Origin: Amphiura filiformis
Taxonomy: Eukaryota; Echinodermata; Ophiuroidea; Amphilepidida; Amphiuridae
DNA length: 64,000 nucleotides
Assembly: GCF_039555335.1 (NCBI RefSeq)
Contig: NC_092637.1
Span: 6,530,038 to 6,594,037, forward strand
Reading direction: 5' to 3'
In this document: piece by piece, positions 24,475 through 35,235 of the stretch
How positions within the stretch are numbered: the first letter of the stretch is position 1
Layout of the letters: each line of letters starts with the position of its first letter
Notes under the pieces: generated by a model
Database searches by the model: none
What the model was told of the DNA's origin: nothing
Seen by the model: the letters and a program-made list of their open reading frames with translations, nothing else
Position numbers and translations under genes: made by a program

Positions 24475-24640
24475 CCAGTATTGATGAAGATGACAATCTA
24501 TAAAAAGATGACAAAGATGACTGGCTTGATATGGCAGAGTATGATGCAGCAGTGAACAACACAGCATTCAACAACTGTGGCCAATGCGTGTTTTTGCTAT
24601 AGCACTCTACATGCAGTTAACCAATAGATACACAAAAGGC
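24475..24640 (+). pseudogene. Relic of an acidic coding exon
   Basis: After TTTCCTCAG, the reading is NPSIDEDDNL, a stop, then KDDKDDWLDMAEYDAAVNN. The composition is protein-like but interrupted. The family is not recognised. It lies just upstream of the triplicated segment. Confidence 0.3.
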
Positions 24641-25080
24641 GATTGACTTTAAGGTATACAAAAATGTTCATAGAAGATGTTGTTGAAAACAAACAAGTTG
24701 TTTAATTGTGTACTCATAACTAAGCCAATGATGCATGTTCTTTACGTGTGATGAGCCATGGGTCGTTAAAATTAGGGGATCTTTATTAGGCAGGCTGAGA
24801 GGGGTTTCTGGCAGGCCCATAGGGGGTATAACATAACCTTTGCATCTGGGCTTGAGATTGGAATTCAATTTCCTTTCTCACAAAGTAAGGGTAAGAGTAA
24901 AATTGTACAAAATTGTGTTTGGGAGTGGCCTTCTGTCCTTCCTCTTGCACTATTTTTTTTTCCATTTTTTGCTTTGTTTATCAAAGCTATCTGGGCCAGC
25001 ATAGTAGGTAGAAATATACTGATAAAAAGAATACATTGTTTAATATTGCTTTTTTCTTTTCTTTTCAATCTTTCATTTAG

Positions 25081-25234
25081 GGCCTACAGGCATCTTTCCA
25101 CACCTATTGCTAAGGCATCAAAATAAAGGAGTTTGCTACACATCTCAACAGTGTTCAAGAAGACTGATGACCTAAAGGAGCATGATAGTCCCACTGCTCT
25201 CTCTTTACTATATAAATGGACAAAACCGGATGAG
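25081..25234 (+). pseudogene. Relic exon in copy A (unknown protein)
   Basis: An acceptor (TTTCATTTAG) and donor (GATGAG then GTAAAA) border 154 bp whose best frames read AYRHLSTPIAKASK, then a stop, and FKKTDDLKEHDSPTALSL followed by LYKWTKPDE. It has one internal stop. The same relic is in copy B at 26736-26887, so it was copied with the segment. The protein family is not recognised. Confidence 0.35.
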
Positions 25235-25535
25235 GTAAAAAGCATAATCATTTGTCTTAAATTTTGCAGACCAAAAGTATACAGATATGCCTTTGATTTG
25301 ATATGACTTTGGTTGGGTTGCATGCCTGATGTTGAACCACGTCATTCCAATAAATCTAATGAGATTTTAAAAGTTGAATGAAAAGATGTATTCAAATGGT
25401 AAAACTTTTGACAATTGCGCGCTTTGTCAAAAAAAAAGCAGCAGGTCTTAAATTAATTTTAATGTTCTTTTCTATGTAGACTGTGGAGGTAAGTGTGGAA
25501 ACTTTGCACTGAGAATGGCTATTGATGGAAGCGAA

Positions 25536-26030
25536 GAGGAGCTAGGATTCCACCTGGAAAAGAGGTGAAGCAGGAGAGTTGTACCGGTGGTGGTGACAGA
25601 CTTTGATTTTGCTGACGAGATATTGCACTGTTGTCTGAGGAAAACAACAAGAACTGCTTCACAGAGTTGAGACTTCAGCTGCAATAGTGGGCCTGAAGAT
25701 GAATGGAAGTAAAACAAAGTTCATGTCTTACAATAACAAGGGAGAAAGCATCACAAGAAATGACGGTGTAGTACTAGAGGGGTCGATGATTTCAAATACC
25801 TAGGAGATCTTCCAAAAATAAGCCACAAGATCAGTAGAAGTGAGGAGCCCGCATTAAAAAATGGTTCATTGGATACCCAAGCATGGGAGGCAGAAACCTG
25901 GAAGACCCACTATAACCTATGTAGACATTCTGAATGATGACGCTCGATTGGAAGCAGCAGACTTCAGGATAGCAATGGAGAACAAAAAGTTTGAGGACAC
26001 CACTCGAAATAAGTCAAGTAAGTAAGTTAA
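25536..26030 (+). mobile_element. RTE-like LINE fragment, copy A
   Basis: A short piece of a non-LTR RT. The FADD catalytic motif region (about 25607-25618) is broken here by an extra base. Then come GLKMNGSKTKFMSYNN, FKYLG and the tail words WIPKH, GRP and TYVDIL. This order fits the RTE/BovB or a related clade. A frameshift between FADDIALLS and GLKMNG is shared by all three copies. Confidence 0.75.
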
Positions 26031-26035
26031 GGGAT

Positions 26036-26330
26036 CTGGAATGAGCGTTTTGAGCGTTTCGAAAGTATTTCTTATGGGTCATGAGAGCACATCAGACATA
26101 TCGAATTGCATTCTAAATACGAAGAATGTCTTTCTGATATCAAATAATTTTCTTTTTTTTTTTTATTTATGATATAATATAAATTTTATTACATATTATA
26201 AAAATTCGATATTTTTCACATTTTGGAGATAACAGTCCTCGAAGTAAATTTTATAAATGTAATGATATATTCTTAAAGTGTATGTAGCTGGGAGGAAAAG
26301 CCAACTATCAATTGAAAATGTTGACCTTTC
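26036..26330. mobile_element. Half foldback (family of 50280-51145)
   Basis: CACATCAGACATATCGAATT, GCATTCTAAATACGA and TTTCTGATATCAAATA match the left arm of the foldback at 50280. The stretch ends in GTGTATGTAGCTGGGAGGAA, similar to that element's middle. Confidence 0.7.
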
Positions 26331-26735
26331 ATATTGAAGAAAACAAGTTGTTTAATTGTGTACTCATAACTATAAGCCAATGATGCATGTTCTTTACGTG
26401 TGCAAATAATTATGAGCCATGGGTTGTTAAAATTGGGGATCTTTAGGCAGGCTGAGAGGGGTTTCTGGCAGGCCCATAGGGGGTATAACACAACAGCCTT
26501 TGCATCTGGGCTTGAGATTGGAATTCCAATTTCCTTTCTCACAAAGTAAGGGCTAAGAGTAAAATTGTACAAAATTGTGTTCGGGAGTGGCCTTCTCTCC
26601 TTCCTCTTGCACTATTTTTTTCCATTTTTTGCTTTGTTTATCAAAGCTATCTGGGCCAGCATGGTAGGTAGAAATATACTGATAAAAAGAATACATTGTT
26701 TAATATTGCTTTTTTTGTTTCAATCTTTCATTTAG

Positions 26736-26887
26736 GGCCTACAGGCATCTTTCCACACCTTTGCTAAGGCATCAAAATAAAGGAGTTTGCTACACACCTC
26801 AACAGTGTTCAAGAAGACTGATGACCTAAGGAGCATGATAGTCCCACTGCTCTCTCTTTACTATATAAATGGACAAAACCGGATGAG
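26736..26887 (+). pseudogene. Relic exon in copy B
   Basis: Second copy of the 25081-25234 relic, with the same acceptor and donor and additional small deletions. Confidence 0.35.
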
Positions 26888-27126
26888 GTAAAAAGCATAA
26901 TCATTTGTCTTAAATTTTGCAGACCAAAAATGCTCGCAGGAATATTACTAATCTTTCTTTGATTGTATTTTGATTCAAAGATTTCAGTCAATTTGAAGAT
27001 GAACAAACACAAGGGTGTGTATCTGTAAATAGGAATCTCCTGATATGACTTTCCAGACAAAACTTTAAAATGGGAAACTTTAGATTCAAGAAATACATTT
27101 GAAAAGGCTTAAAAACAAAGAATTGC

Positions 27127-27511
27127 TTAATTTTTAGTAGTAAGAATTTGCTTAATGTTTAGTCATAATATATGCCTGGACATTGGATTGTATCAAAAAT
27201 GAGTAGGATCTGGCTTTGACTGAGCTTTCCAAATGTTTTGGGCTAGGGTGATCTAGTCGGCATTTTATCTATGAAATCTTATAGGACTCGGGGTTTTCTA
27301 TGCATCAGATGTCTAAACTTAATTTTTAGTAGTAAGAATTTGCTTAATGTTTAGTCATAATATATGCCTGGACATTGGATTGTATCAAAAATGAGTAGGA
27401 TCTGGCTTTGACTGAGCATTCCAAATGTTTTGGGCTAGGGTGATCTAGTCAGCATTTTATCTATGAAATCTTATAGGACTCTGGGTTTTCTATGCATCAG
27501 ATGTCTAAACT
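27127..27511. repeat. 192-bp tandem duplication
   Basis: TTTTTAGTAGTAAGAATTTG through ATGCATCAGATGTCTAAACT occurs twice in a row with only a few differences. Related, more diverged sequence lies at 34990-35235. Confidence 0.9.
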
Positions 27512-27665
27512 AACTTCTAGACAATATCATCCCCTGAAGTTCCGGTCCATGAGAGTATCATCAAATGTGTACAAATACAGTTTCTTTCTAAATACCATAT
27601 CAGAGTGGAATAACCTCCCATCATCTGTTCTAGAGTCTTAATTGTAGCATTAAAAACTGCACTAT
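27512..27665 (+). mobile_element. LINE 3' coding end
   Basis: Forward reading YHPLKFRSMRVSSN, then YKYSFFLNTISEWNNLP. The 'SFF..TI.EWN.LP' signature marks the extreme C-terminus of CR1/L2/Jockey-like RTs. Only the last ~50 codons are present. Confidence 0.65.
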
Positions 27666-27724
27666 GTAATAATGTAACTTAATGTTTAATCTGTATTCAC
27701 ATATAAATATTTGTGTTTTCATCA

Positions 27725-28217
27725 TAGAGGAGCTAGGATTCCACCTGGAAAAGAGGTGAAGCAGGAGAGTTGTACCGGTGGTGGTGACAGACTTTGATTT
27801 TGCTGACGACATTGCACTGTTGTCTGAGGAAAACAACAAGAACTACTTCACAGAGTTGAGACTTCAGCTGCAATAGTGGGCCTGAAGATGAATGGAAGTA
27901 AAACAAAGTTCATATCTTACAATAACAAGAGAGAAAGCATCACAAGAAATGACGGTGTAGTACTAGAGGAGTCGATTATTTCAAATACCTAGGAGATCTT
28001 CCAAAAATAAGCCACAAGATCAGTAGAAGTGAGGAGCCCGCATTAAAAATGGTTCATTGGATACCCAAGCATGGGAGGCAGAAACCTGGAAGACCCACTA
28101 TAACCTATGTAGACATTCTGAATGATGACGCCTTCGATTGGAAGCAGCAGACTTCAGGATAGCAATGGAGAACAAAAAGTTTGAGGACACCACTCGACAT
28201 AAGTCAAGTAAGTAAGT
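27725..28217 (+). mobile_element. RTE-like LINE fragment, copy B
   Basis: FADDIALLS is intact (FADD at 27799-27810). It is followed by the shared frameshift, GLKMNGSKTKF, and the GRP/TYVDIL tail. It was copied as part of the segment. Confidence 0.8.
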
Positions 28218-28218
28218 T

Positions 28219-28525
28219 AAGGGATCTGGAATGAGCGTTTTGAGCGTTTCGAAAGTATTTCTTATGGGTCATGAGAGCACATCAGACATATCGAATTGCA
28301 TTCTAAATACGAAGAATGTCTTTCTGATATCAAATAATTTTCTTTTTTTTGAAATTAGCGATATAATACAAATTTTATGACAAATTATAAAAATTTGATA
28401 TTTTTCACATTTTTGATATATAACAGTCCTCGAAGTAAATTTTATAAATGTAATGATATATTCTTAAAGTGTATGTAGCTGGGAGGAAAAGCCGATGATC
28501 AATTGAAAATTTTGACCTTTCATAT
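28219..28525. mobile_element. Half foldback, second copy
   Basis: Nearly identical to 26036-26330 and in the same position relative to the LINE fragment, so it belongs to the duplicated unit. Confidence 0.7.
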
Positions 28526-29425
28526 TGAAGAAAACAAGTTGTTTAATTGTGTACTCATAACTAAGCCAATGATGCATGTTCTTTACGTGTACAATAATTA
28601 TGAGCCATGGGTCGTTAAAATTGGGGATCTTTAGGCAGGCTGAGAGGGGTTTCTGGCAGGCCCATAGGGGGTATAACAGTATACAGATATGCCTTTGATT
28701 TGATATGACTTTGGTTGGGTTGCATGCCTGATGTTGAACCATGTCATTCCAATAAATCTAATGAGATTTTAAAAGTTGAATGGAAAGATATATTCAAATG
28801 GTAAAACTTTTGACAATTGCTTTTTTACAAAAATGAGCAGCAGGTGTTAAATGAATTTTAATGTTCTTTTCTATGTAGACTGTGGAGGTACATGTGAAAA
28901 CTGAGAATGGCTATTGATGGAAGCGAAGAGGAGCTAGGATTCCACCTGGAAAAGAGGTGAAGCAGGAGAGTTGTACTGGTGGTGGTGACAGACTTTGATT
29001 TTGCTGACGACATTGCACTGTTGTCTAAGGAAAACAACAAGAACTGCTTCACAGAGTTGAGACTTCAGCGGCAATAGTGGGCCTGAAGATGAATGGAAGT
29101 AAAACAAAGTTCATGTCTTACAATAACAAGAGAAAAGCATCACAACAAATGACGTGTAGTACTAGAGGGGTCGATGATTTCAAATACCTAGGCGCAAGTA
29201 ACATATGACAAATGCAGACCTATATGGAGATCTTCCAAAAATAAGCCACAAGATCAGTAGAAGTGAGGAGCCGCATCAAAAATGGTTCATTGGATACCCA
29301 AGCATGGGGGCGGAAATCTGGAAGACCCACTATAACCTATGTAGACATTCTGAATGATGACGCTTTCGATTGGAAGCAGCAGACTTCAGGATAGCAATGG
29401 AGAACAAAAAGTCAAGTAAGTAAGT
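28526..29425. repeat. Triplicated segment, copy C (internally deleted)
   Basis: Jumps from the GGGGGTATAACA word (28666-28677) straight into the GTATACAGATATGCC block (28678), losing about 450 bp found in copy A. Confidence 0.8.
28927..29425 (+). mobile_element. RTE-like LINE fragment, copy C
   Basis: FADD at 29000-29011. It carries about 30 extra bases after FKYLG (29191-29224), absent from A and B, that probably represent the ancestral sequence. It ends at TAAGTAAGTTAAG. Confidence 0.8.
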
Positions 29426-29429
29426 TAAG

Positions 29430-30385
29430 TGGAAGATATTTCCAAAATCTTTCACAGGAGGTTTGGATTTTAAATGGAATAGCCCATTGCATGCTTTTAC
29501 TTTCAACAAAGTGGAGTCTACCACTGATCATGGTTCATGATTACACTCTTGAACCAGTCAGTGAGTGTAGAGGTTTGTTGATCATATTTGTGGCATTGTG
29601 TTCATGGACAAATAATTTGTAGAAAAAATAGCAAATTGTGTGGAGCTTTTACACATAAAACACACATGAAACACACAGGAAGAATTCTTTTAACATTATG
29701 ATACCTAAATCACACAATTTGTGGCAATTTTTTTAGGCATTTTGGTCGCCATTTTGAAAAAGCGCCCTCTATTTGGAGTGTCCCTACATTTGACAAGGTT
29801 GCATACAGAATCACTATTTTCACCCCTACTGTACATCCCCAAATAGTATTAAATGCACTTGTGTGCTGTTCCAACAGATCAAAGTTTTCTTCATACATGT
29901 GAAGACAAACATTATTTTGGCATGATGATTCATTAATATGCAAAACTATAAGAATTAGCAAATGATTGGCATGGCTGTGGCGCTTCAAAAAAGTACCGTT
30001 TTCATTAACATTTCATAGAAATTGCATGGAAAACCTCAAATTTGTGAAATTAAATTATACGCGGGGAAAGGAAAATTTTGTGGTGAACGAATAGCAAGTT
30101 TTGCATGCACATAGCTTCCTCATCCATGGAGAAATATGGAGAAAGCCATGCACCTCTAGCAAACTTTGGAATGTTTACATATTTACATACTCAGTGGCAA
30201 CAACACCACATAATTATATTGGAATCATCAGCCTGTCTTGTATTAAATGTACTTCTATATGGCTACTGACAAACTTTGTATTTTTTTGCCTTGCAGCATT
30301 CTTCTACCTGAGAAATTCCATGGGTTCCTATTTTTTGTGTCAAAGTTAATCAAGGCATTATCTATGTATTAGGCCATATATTCCA
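29430..30385. other. No recognised feature
   Basis: AT-rich spacer between the triplicated segment and the nested LINE. No supported gene. Confidence 0.4.
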
Positions 30386-30569
30386 TTCAATATCCACACT
30401 ACCCCTGTGGAAGATTTTGGAAATATCTACCACAAGGGGGTTATGAATTTCAAATGCCAGAAACATGTACATTAGCAGCTCTATTTGAAACTCATCCTCC
30501 TTCAGTGGAAGATTAGTCTACAATCAAAGTGACACTATTTCTATAGCTAACACCAGTACTGATGACAAT

Positions 30570-30899
30570 TTGTGCAATTTGAGACATGGTTATGCCATGT
30601 ATTCTGACACTGACAATTTATCATTTAGATACAGTCGTGAACAACTTATGGGACTTCGGAAAAAAACAAGAATTTCTGAAGAAACATTTAGTATTGTGCA
30701 ATGTTTGGGTATACTGCGGCGGGTACGTAGTCGTAGAGGTGGTCAGCATATCAGGAAAAAAATCACTGTTGTATGCGGAGATCGTCATCCCCCACTTCTA
30801 GCTCATAATGCTTATGGTTGTGAAGAAACTCGCCCATCATCACTTATTCATATCCCCTGTACACTCAAGTCAACCCCAATCCCAACCAGTCACATCTGA
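30570..30899 (+). pseudogene. LINE upstream coding region
   Basis: 109 codons beginning MCNLRHG, with a YSREQLMGLRKKTRIS segment and a basic RRVRSRRGGQHIRKK segment. This 'L..LR......RGGRH.RK' style commonly precedes the endonuclease in invertebrate CR1-type LINEs. It may be the N-terminal linker of the EN-RT ORF and not a separate ORF1. Confidence 0.55.
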
Positions 30900-30903
30900 A
30901 CAC

Positions 30904-31470
30904 AAAACATTACTCCCATCCATCTTTTTAACAAATGCACAGTCATTGGTGAAAAAATTGAAGCAGAAATAATCTTTGATCAACAAGAGGTGGACATTGG
31001 TGTTGTAACTGAATCGTGGTTTTCCTCGAACATTCCTGATGAACAGCTGAGCATATAAGTGGTTACAATTTGTTCTCACAATGCCGGGACAGAAGACGAG
31101 GCGGCGGAGTTGCTATCTACGTGAGAAATGAGTTACCTGCCAAAGAGATTGATGTTCCTGTTCCTAATGAACTTGAATGCCTCTGGGTCAACATTCGCCC
31201 TAATAGACTGCCCGTGGAATTTCTTCTTTAGCAATTTATGCAGTTTATATTGTAACTGACTCCCCTAAGTATCCTGATATTGGTATAGTTATCTTAGGTG
31301 ACTTTAACAGAATGAATATACAGCAAATTGTTAATGGCAATGACTTATATCAGCTTATTGACTTTCCAACTAGAGGGGATGCAATCCTTGACCTTTTACT
31401 CATAAACCACATGCTCAAGACTCACTACAAAAAAACCTGTTCCTTTGTCACCAATTGGTAAGAGTGACCA
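30904..31470 (+). pseudogene. LINE endonuclease domain (degraded)
   Basis: Reads DIGVVTESWFSSNIPDEQL, then a frameshift at a stop, then GYNLFSQCRDRRRGGGVAIYV, LECLWVNIRPNRLP, GDFN and finally GKSDHLCVLWKP. These are the expected APE-endonuclease blocks (TESW, GGG.AIYV, GDFN, SDH). At least two frame breaks and a deleted YRPP block are present. Confidence 0.75.
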
Positions 31471-31676
31471 TCTGTGTGTCCTATGGAAGCCAAGTGTTCA
31501 CACAACAGGTTGAAACACAAAAAAGAGATCCGTGTTTCTCGTCCATTACCCGAGTCTGGTTTACGAGCGTTTGGGGTGTGGGTTCAAGATCAGGATTGGC
31601 ATGAAATCTTACAGTCTTGTGATACTCAAGAAAAATGCAATGTGTTCTATGAAATGCTTGAACAGGCTAATTTGAC

Positions 31677-32870
31677 TTGTGTTTTCCTCTTGTTAAATCT
31701 AAAATGCACTCTAATGATAAGCCATGGCTTACAAGCCGCATTAAAAGTTTGATTTCTCAACGACAAGATGCATTTGCATCAGGTAACCATGAGCTGAGGC
31801 GTAAGTTGAGAAATCAGGTTCAACGTGAAATAAAAAAGGCCAAGGAGTCTTACCATGCTAATAGGATCAGGAATTTACAGAAAACTGAACCTAAAAAATG
31901 GCACCAGCAAATAAAGGTTGTTACCAACTGCAGTAAAACTAAGCTCAGCATGGACATCCCAGGTATTGACGATTCTGACTTGAAAGGTAAAGCTAATGCC
32001 ATCAATGCCAAGTTTGCTCAGGTATCTGAGGACCTTGACCCTTTAAATTTTAGTCATCTGCCTGCTTACTTACCTGCTGAAAAACCTCCTGAGGTTTTTG
32101 CTGAGCTTGGTAAACTAAAACCTGCCAAAGCAGCGGGGCCTGATCAAATTCCTCCCCGGTTAGTAAAAGAGTTTGCATATGAAATGAGTGTGCCCCTGAC
32201 TGATATATTAAATAGTTCTTACTCAGAAGGTAAAGTTCCAAAACAATGGAAACAAGCAATAGTTGTGCCTATTCCTAAGCAACTACCCCCACTATTGAAA
32301 AACTGAGACCAGTGTCACTCACCTCTGTTTTTGCTTAAGTTGCCGAAGGTTTTGTTGTGGGGTGGGTCCTCGAGGATATTCAGCATAAAATTGATGAGCG
32401 CCAATTTGGCAATGTTAAAGGTGTTTCAACATCCCATTACCTTGTTAGCCTTCTTCACCATCTGCATCAAGGCACAGAAGGAAGTCACAATGTTGGAACG
32501 GTGGTCCTAACGGATTTTTCCAAAGCGTTTGGACTTGGTCGACCATACCATCCTTGTTGATAAGATAATACGCTTGGGAGTCCGTGGGTCCATCGTTCCA
32601 TGGATTTGTGATTTCCTTCATGATGGGCAGCAATGTGTTCGCTTTAATGACACTCTTTCAGACTGTTCCACTTCATGGGGAGTACCTCAGGCACGAAACT
32701 TCGGTCCCATTGGTTTTCAGATTCTCATAAACGATGCTGCTCAAAATTCCACTTCTAGTTGTTGGAAATACGTGGATGACCTGACATTTGCAGAGAATGT
32801 AAATGGATCGCAACCCTCCAGCTTTTACAATCTGATCTTGATCAGTTTACTGAGTGGTCCAAGGGTAATT
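31677..32870 (+). pseudogene. LINE reverse transcriptase domain (degraded)
   Basis: The longest intact frame is 31677-32306 (about 210 codons) and includes LKPAKAAGPDQIPPRLVKEF and VPKQWKQAIVVPI, the RT fingers region. After a stop comes motif A (VLTDFSKAF, about 32505-32535) in one frame and DLVDH in another. Motif B is altered to GVPQARNFGP where GVPQG is expected (about 32673-32710). Motif C is YVDD (32769-32780). The catalytic aspartates are still readable, but the frame is broken several times. Confidence 0.8.
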
Positions 32871-33814
32871 TGCTAAAACAAAATCACACCAAATGGCAGG
32901 CCCTCCAAGTATGCTTCAGTAAAAATAAGCCCCAGGCTGGCGACTTGAGAATCGGCGCAGAACCACTGTCATACGTCACGGAAGCTAAGGTTCTTGGTAT
33001 TTATCTTCAGGACAACCTCAAGTGGGACACCCAGGTTAATAACATGCTTAAAAAAGCCAATAAGAGGCTGTTTATGCTAAGGTCCCTCAAGAGGTTTGGC
33101 TTTGATAGTGAAGAGCTGAGTGTTGTTTACAGTGGTTATGTTAGACCGATTCTCGAGTACGCCAGTGTTGTGTGGCATTCTAGCATTTCAATTAAACAAT
33201 CCAAAGACCTTGAGTCCCGGGGGTTCTTCAAAAATTTTGTACGGGGGTGCCACGCAGACTTTCGGATGCTGACTTTCTCTATACCTACTTTTTGCTGTTT
33301 TTGCTACCCATCAGTATACCAATTTTCAAGAAAAAGCACCCAAAAAGCACCCAAATTTGCCATAATTGGGCGCTTTAATGGCATTTTTGCCAAATCGCCC
33401 AATTAGGCGCATTGGTATCCACTGAAAACCCACCCATCGATATACCAAAATCGCTGAAAAGGTACCCCAAAACCGTGGCACATCCCCGTATACCTTCAAC
33501 CAGGAAGAACCCCGGCTTGAGTCTATTCAAAAAGAGCCTGTAGAACAATCCTGGGAGGAGATTACAGTTCATATCATGATGCGCTGCTCAACTGTAAACT
33601 TGACTCCCTGTCTGATAGGAGGGTGCAACACTGTCGTAGGTTTGCTGAAGGGCTGCCTAACAATAAACGAACACAGTCGTTAATCCCTCCTACCAGACTT
33701 CAGAGCCATGGTCGCGATTTGCGTAATTCCCACAATTTTAACAAATTCCGTGCCAGGACCGAGCGCTTTCGGCTGAGTCCTATCCCATTTTTTGTTGATC
33801 TTTTAAATCAGTAA
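32870..33814 (+). pseudogene. LINE RT C-terminal domain, split by a MITE
   Basis: VLGIYLQDNLKWDTQVNNML and YVRPILEYASVVWH lead to DLES at the insertion point. Reading resumes after the MITE with SIQK and ends RTERFRLSPIPFFVDLLNQ, the usual 'RT.RFR.SPIP..V.LLN' terminus. The resumed part has small indels. Confidence 0.8.
33217..33515. mobile_element. hAT-like MITE in the LINE, 8-bp TSD
   Basis: 299 bp with termini CCGGGGGTTCTTC and GAAGAACCCCGG, flanked by an exact 8-bp duplication CTTGAGTC (33209-33216 and 33516-33523). An 8-bp duplication is characteristic of hAT elements. Removing one TSD copy restores the LINE coding context (DLES then IQK), which proves insertion after the LINE. Confidence 0.9.
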
Positions 33815-34248
33815 TCTCCTCTTGGGATTGTTCTTCAGTGCCATGAATGCTCATTTTATGGTCTGGTGCAGCTGCTATAATATTTGTAATTCTTTAATGT
33901 CAATATTTATTATAATTGTTTTGAAATTTAGTATATTTTGATGTTTTCTAAAAAGATGTGCAATATTTGGTAAAAAGTAATATTTTGTGTGCAATTTTGT
34001 TTTTGATGCCTTTGAAGTGTTTAATCTTTTTAATGTTTTAACTGCTTTGTAATTTTACATGTAATTTGGCCATTTGGCCACGATATGTGATATAATAAAA
34101 TACCGATAAAATAGATTAAATCTTTCTCAGAGGGTGTATGGAATCCAAATGGAGCTGCTGCCGAATGTGTTCATTTCATTTGAAATTCATATCCCCTGTG
34201 GAAGATATTTGCAAAATCTAACAGGGGTGGTGTGGATTTGGGTTACTC

Positions 34249-34358
34249 CTTCATGTAATTATAAACAAAATTAGGGTTAGGGTTAGTTTAGGGTTAGGAT
34301 TAGGGTTTGGGTTAGGATTAGTGTTAGGATTAGTTTACACGAAATAATTACATGAAGG
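34249..34358. mobile_element. Foldback element containing telomere-type repeats
   Basis: CCTTCATGTAATTAT (34249-34263) and its exact inverse ATAATTACATGAAGG (34344-34358) enclose about ten TTAGGG-type units with variants (TTTAGGG, ATTAGGG) at 34270-34335. The repeat is oriented TTAGGG on the plus strand. Confidence 0.85.
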
Positions 34359-35235
34359 ATCTACCTGGATTTGGATAAAGGTTGCTTTCCAAGTGACTAA
34401 CATGCAAACTATACCTAATACATAGTACATGCATAAACTTGCTTAATATATTCAGTTTAGCGCTGATGGAGTAAAATATATCAATTCTAAATCATTCCAT
34501 CCAAACTAAAATCAGAACACTGAATACATTTTTAATTTGTTGAAATATCCAACAAATCAGTTAATGAGGCAAGTGATAATTTATAAATTAAAGTGAAACA
34601 ATGTCTTCCCCATGGCCAGTCCCTTCAATAAATGAAAAACAAAACCCACAAGAATCATGCAGTTGGTTTTCAAATCCAAGCAATATTTTAAAATTACTTT
34701 GTATTATTCAATACATAAGAAAAACATTTGTAAATAAAGCGAAAAAATGCAGTAATGCATCAAGCTAGTGTGGTGTAATTTGTCATTGCTATCAGCAGTA
34801 GATAGCAAAAAATACTGCAAATGATACCATGTTAATTAGCTGTTTGCAAAGTCAAAATAGTTTTAAAATGGAAACAAAACAGTTATTATAGCAACTAGTA
34901 CAAGGATCCAAATTTATGATATATGATACAAAATAAAAATTGTTGATGTCTCCAGAGTGCATCTCTTGATACCTTCCAAGCAAACAAGAATTTTTAAAAT
35001 GAAAAAGTGGCAAGATTCTTAAAGAAATACATTAGAAAAGGCTAGAAACAGAAAATATATGGTCTTGATTATTGATCCTTATACAAATATGAACTGGATC
35101 TGACTTTTTAAAATAAAAATTTGACTAAGCTTTTAAAATGTGTTTTATTTCAGAGATGCCTGGCGTATAGGGTGATCTACATTGTATATAGTTGGCAATT
35201 TTCTGCAAACTTCTCTGTTTTTTCTATCATGCATA
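34359..35235. repeat. Unassigned; contains relative of 27050-27300 repeat
   Basis: From about 34990 the words AAGAAATACATTAGAAAAGG, GGATCTGAC and GGGTGATCTA parallel 27090-27260, marking a diverged dispersed repeat. The rest is unassigned. Confidence 0.4.

Larger units (their letters stand above)
24679..26035. repeat. Triplicated segment, copy A
   Basis: Shares ACAAGTTGTTTAATTGTGTA, GGCAGGCTGAGAGGGGTTTC and the RTE-like LINE fragment with copies B and C. It retains the GTATACAGATATGCC block (25276-25490), which copy B lacks and copy C keeps. Confidence 0.85.
26331..28218. repeat. Triplicated segment, copy B (mosaic)
   Basis: Begins and ends like copy A. The block 26930-27720 replaces A's GTATACAGATATGCC block and contains a 192-bp tandem duplication and a LINE 3' end. 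Confidence 0.85.
30516..34112 (+). mobile_element. CR1-like LINE, nearly full length, dead
   Basis: The insertion is bounded by the duplication AGATTA (30510-30515 and 34113-34118) inside a MITE, so both ends are defined. Contents in order: an upstream ORF, an APE-type endonuclease, a reverse transcriptase and a C-terminal domain. The 3' UTR ends in an A/T-rich repeat-like tail (ATAATAAAATACCGATAAAA). Multiple stops and frameshifts mean no intact product. A hAT-like MITE has landed in it at 33217-33515. Clade assignment to CR1 (or near L2/Rex1) is from motif style only. Confidence 0.85.
30391..34236. mobile_element. Foldback MITE split by a LINE
   Basis: The left part 30391-30515 (TATCCACACTACCCCTGTGG..., ending AGTGGAAGATTA) and right part 34113-34236 (AGATTAAATCTTTCTCAGAG ... 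CAGGGGTGGTGTGGA) together match the uninterrupted relative at 55354-55565. Family words are CCCCTGTGGAAGA and TCTTTCTCAGAGGGTGTATG. Confidence 0.8.

Noticed and set aside
30391-34236. LINE as a host gene with introns
   Set aside because: Target duplication, motif order (EN-RT-C-terminus) and frame breaks show a dead retrotransposon.
34270-34335. True chromosome end
   Set aside because: Only about ten imperfect TTAGGG units, with ordinary sequence and inverted borders on both sides.
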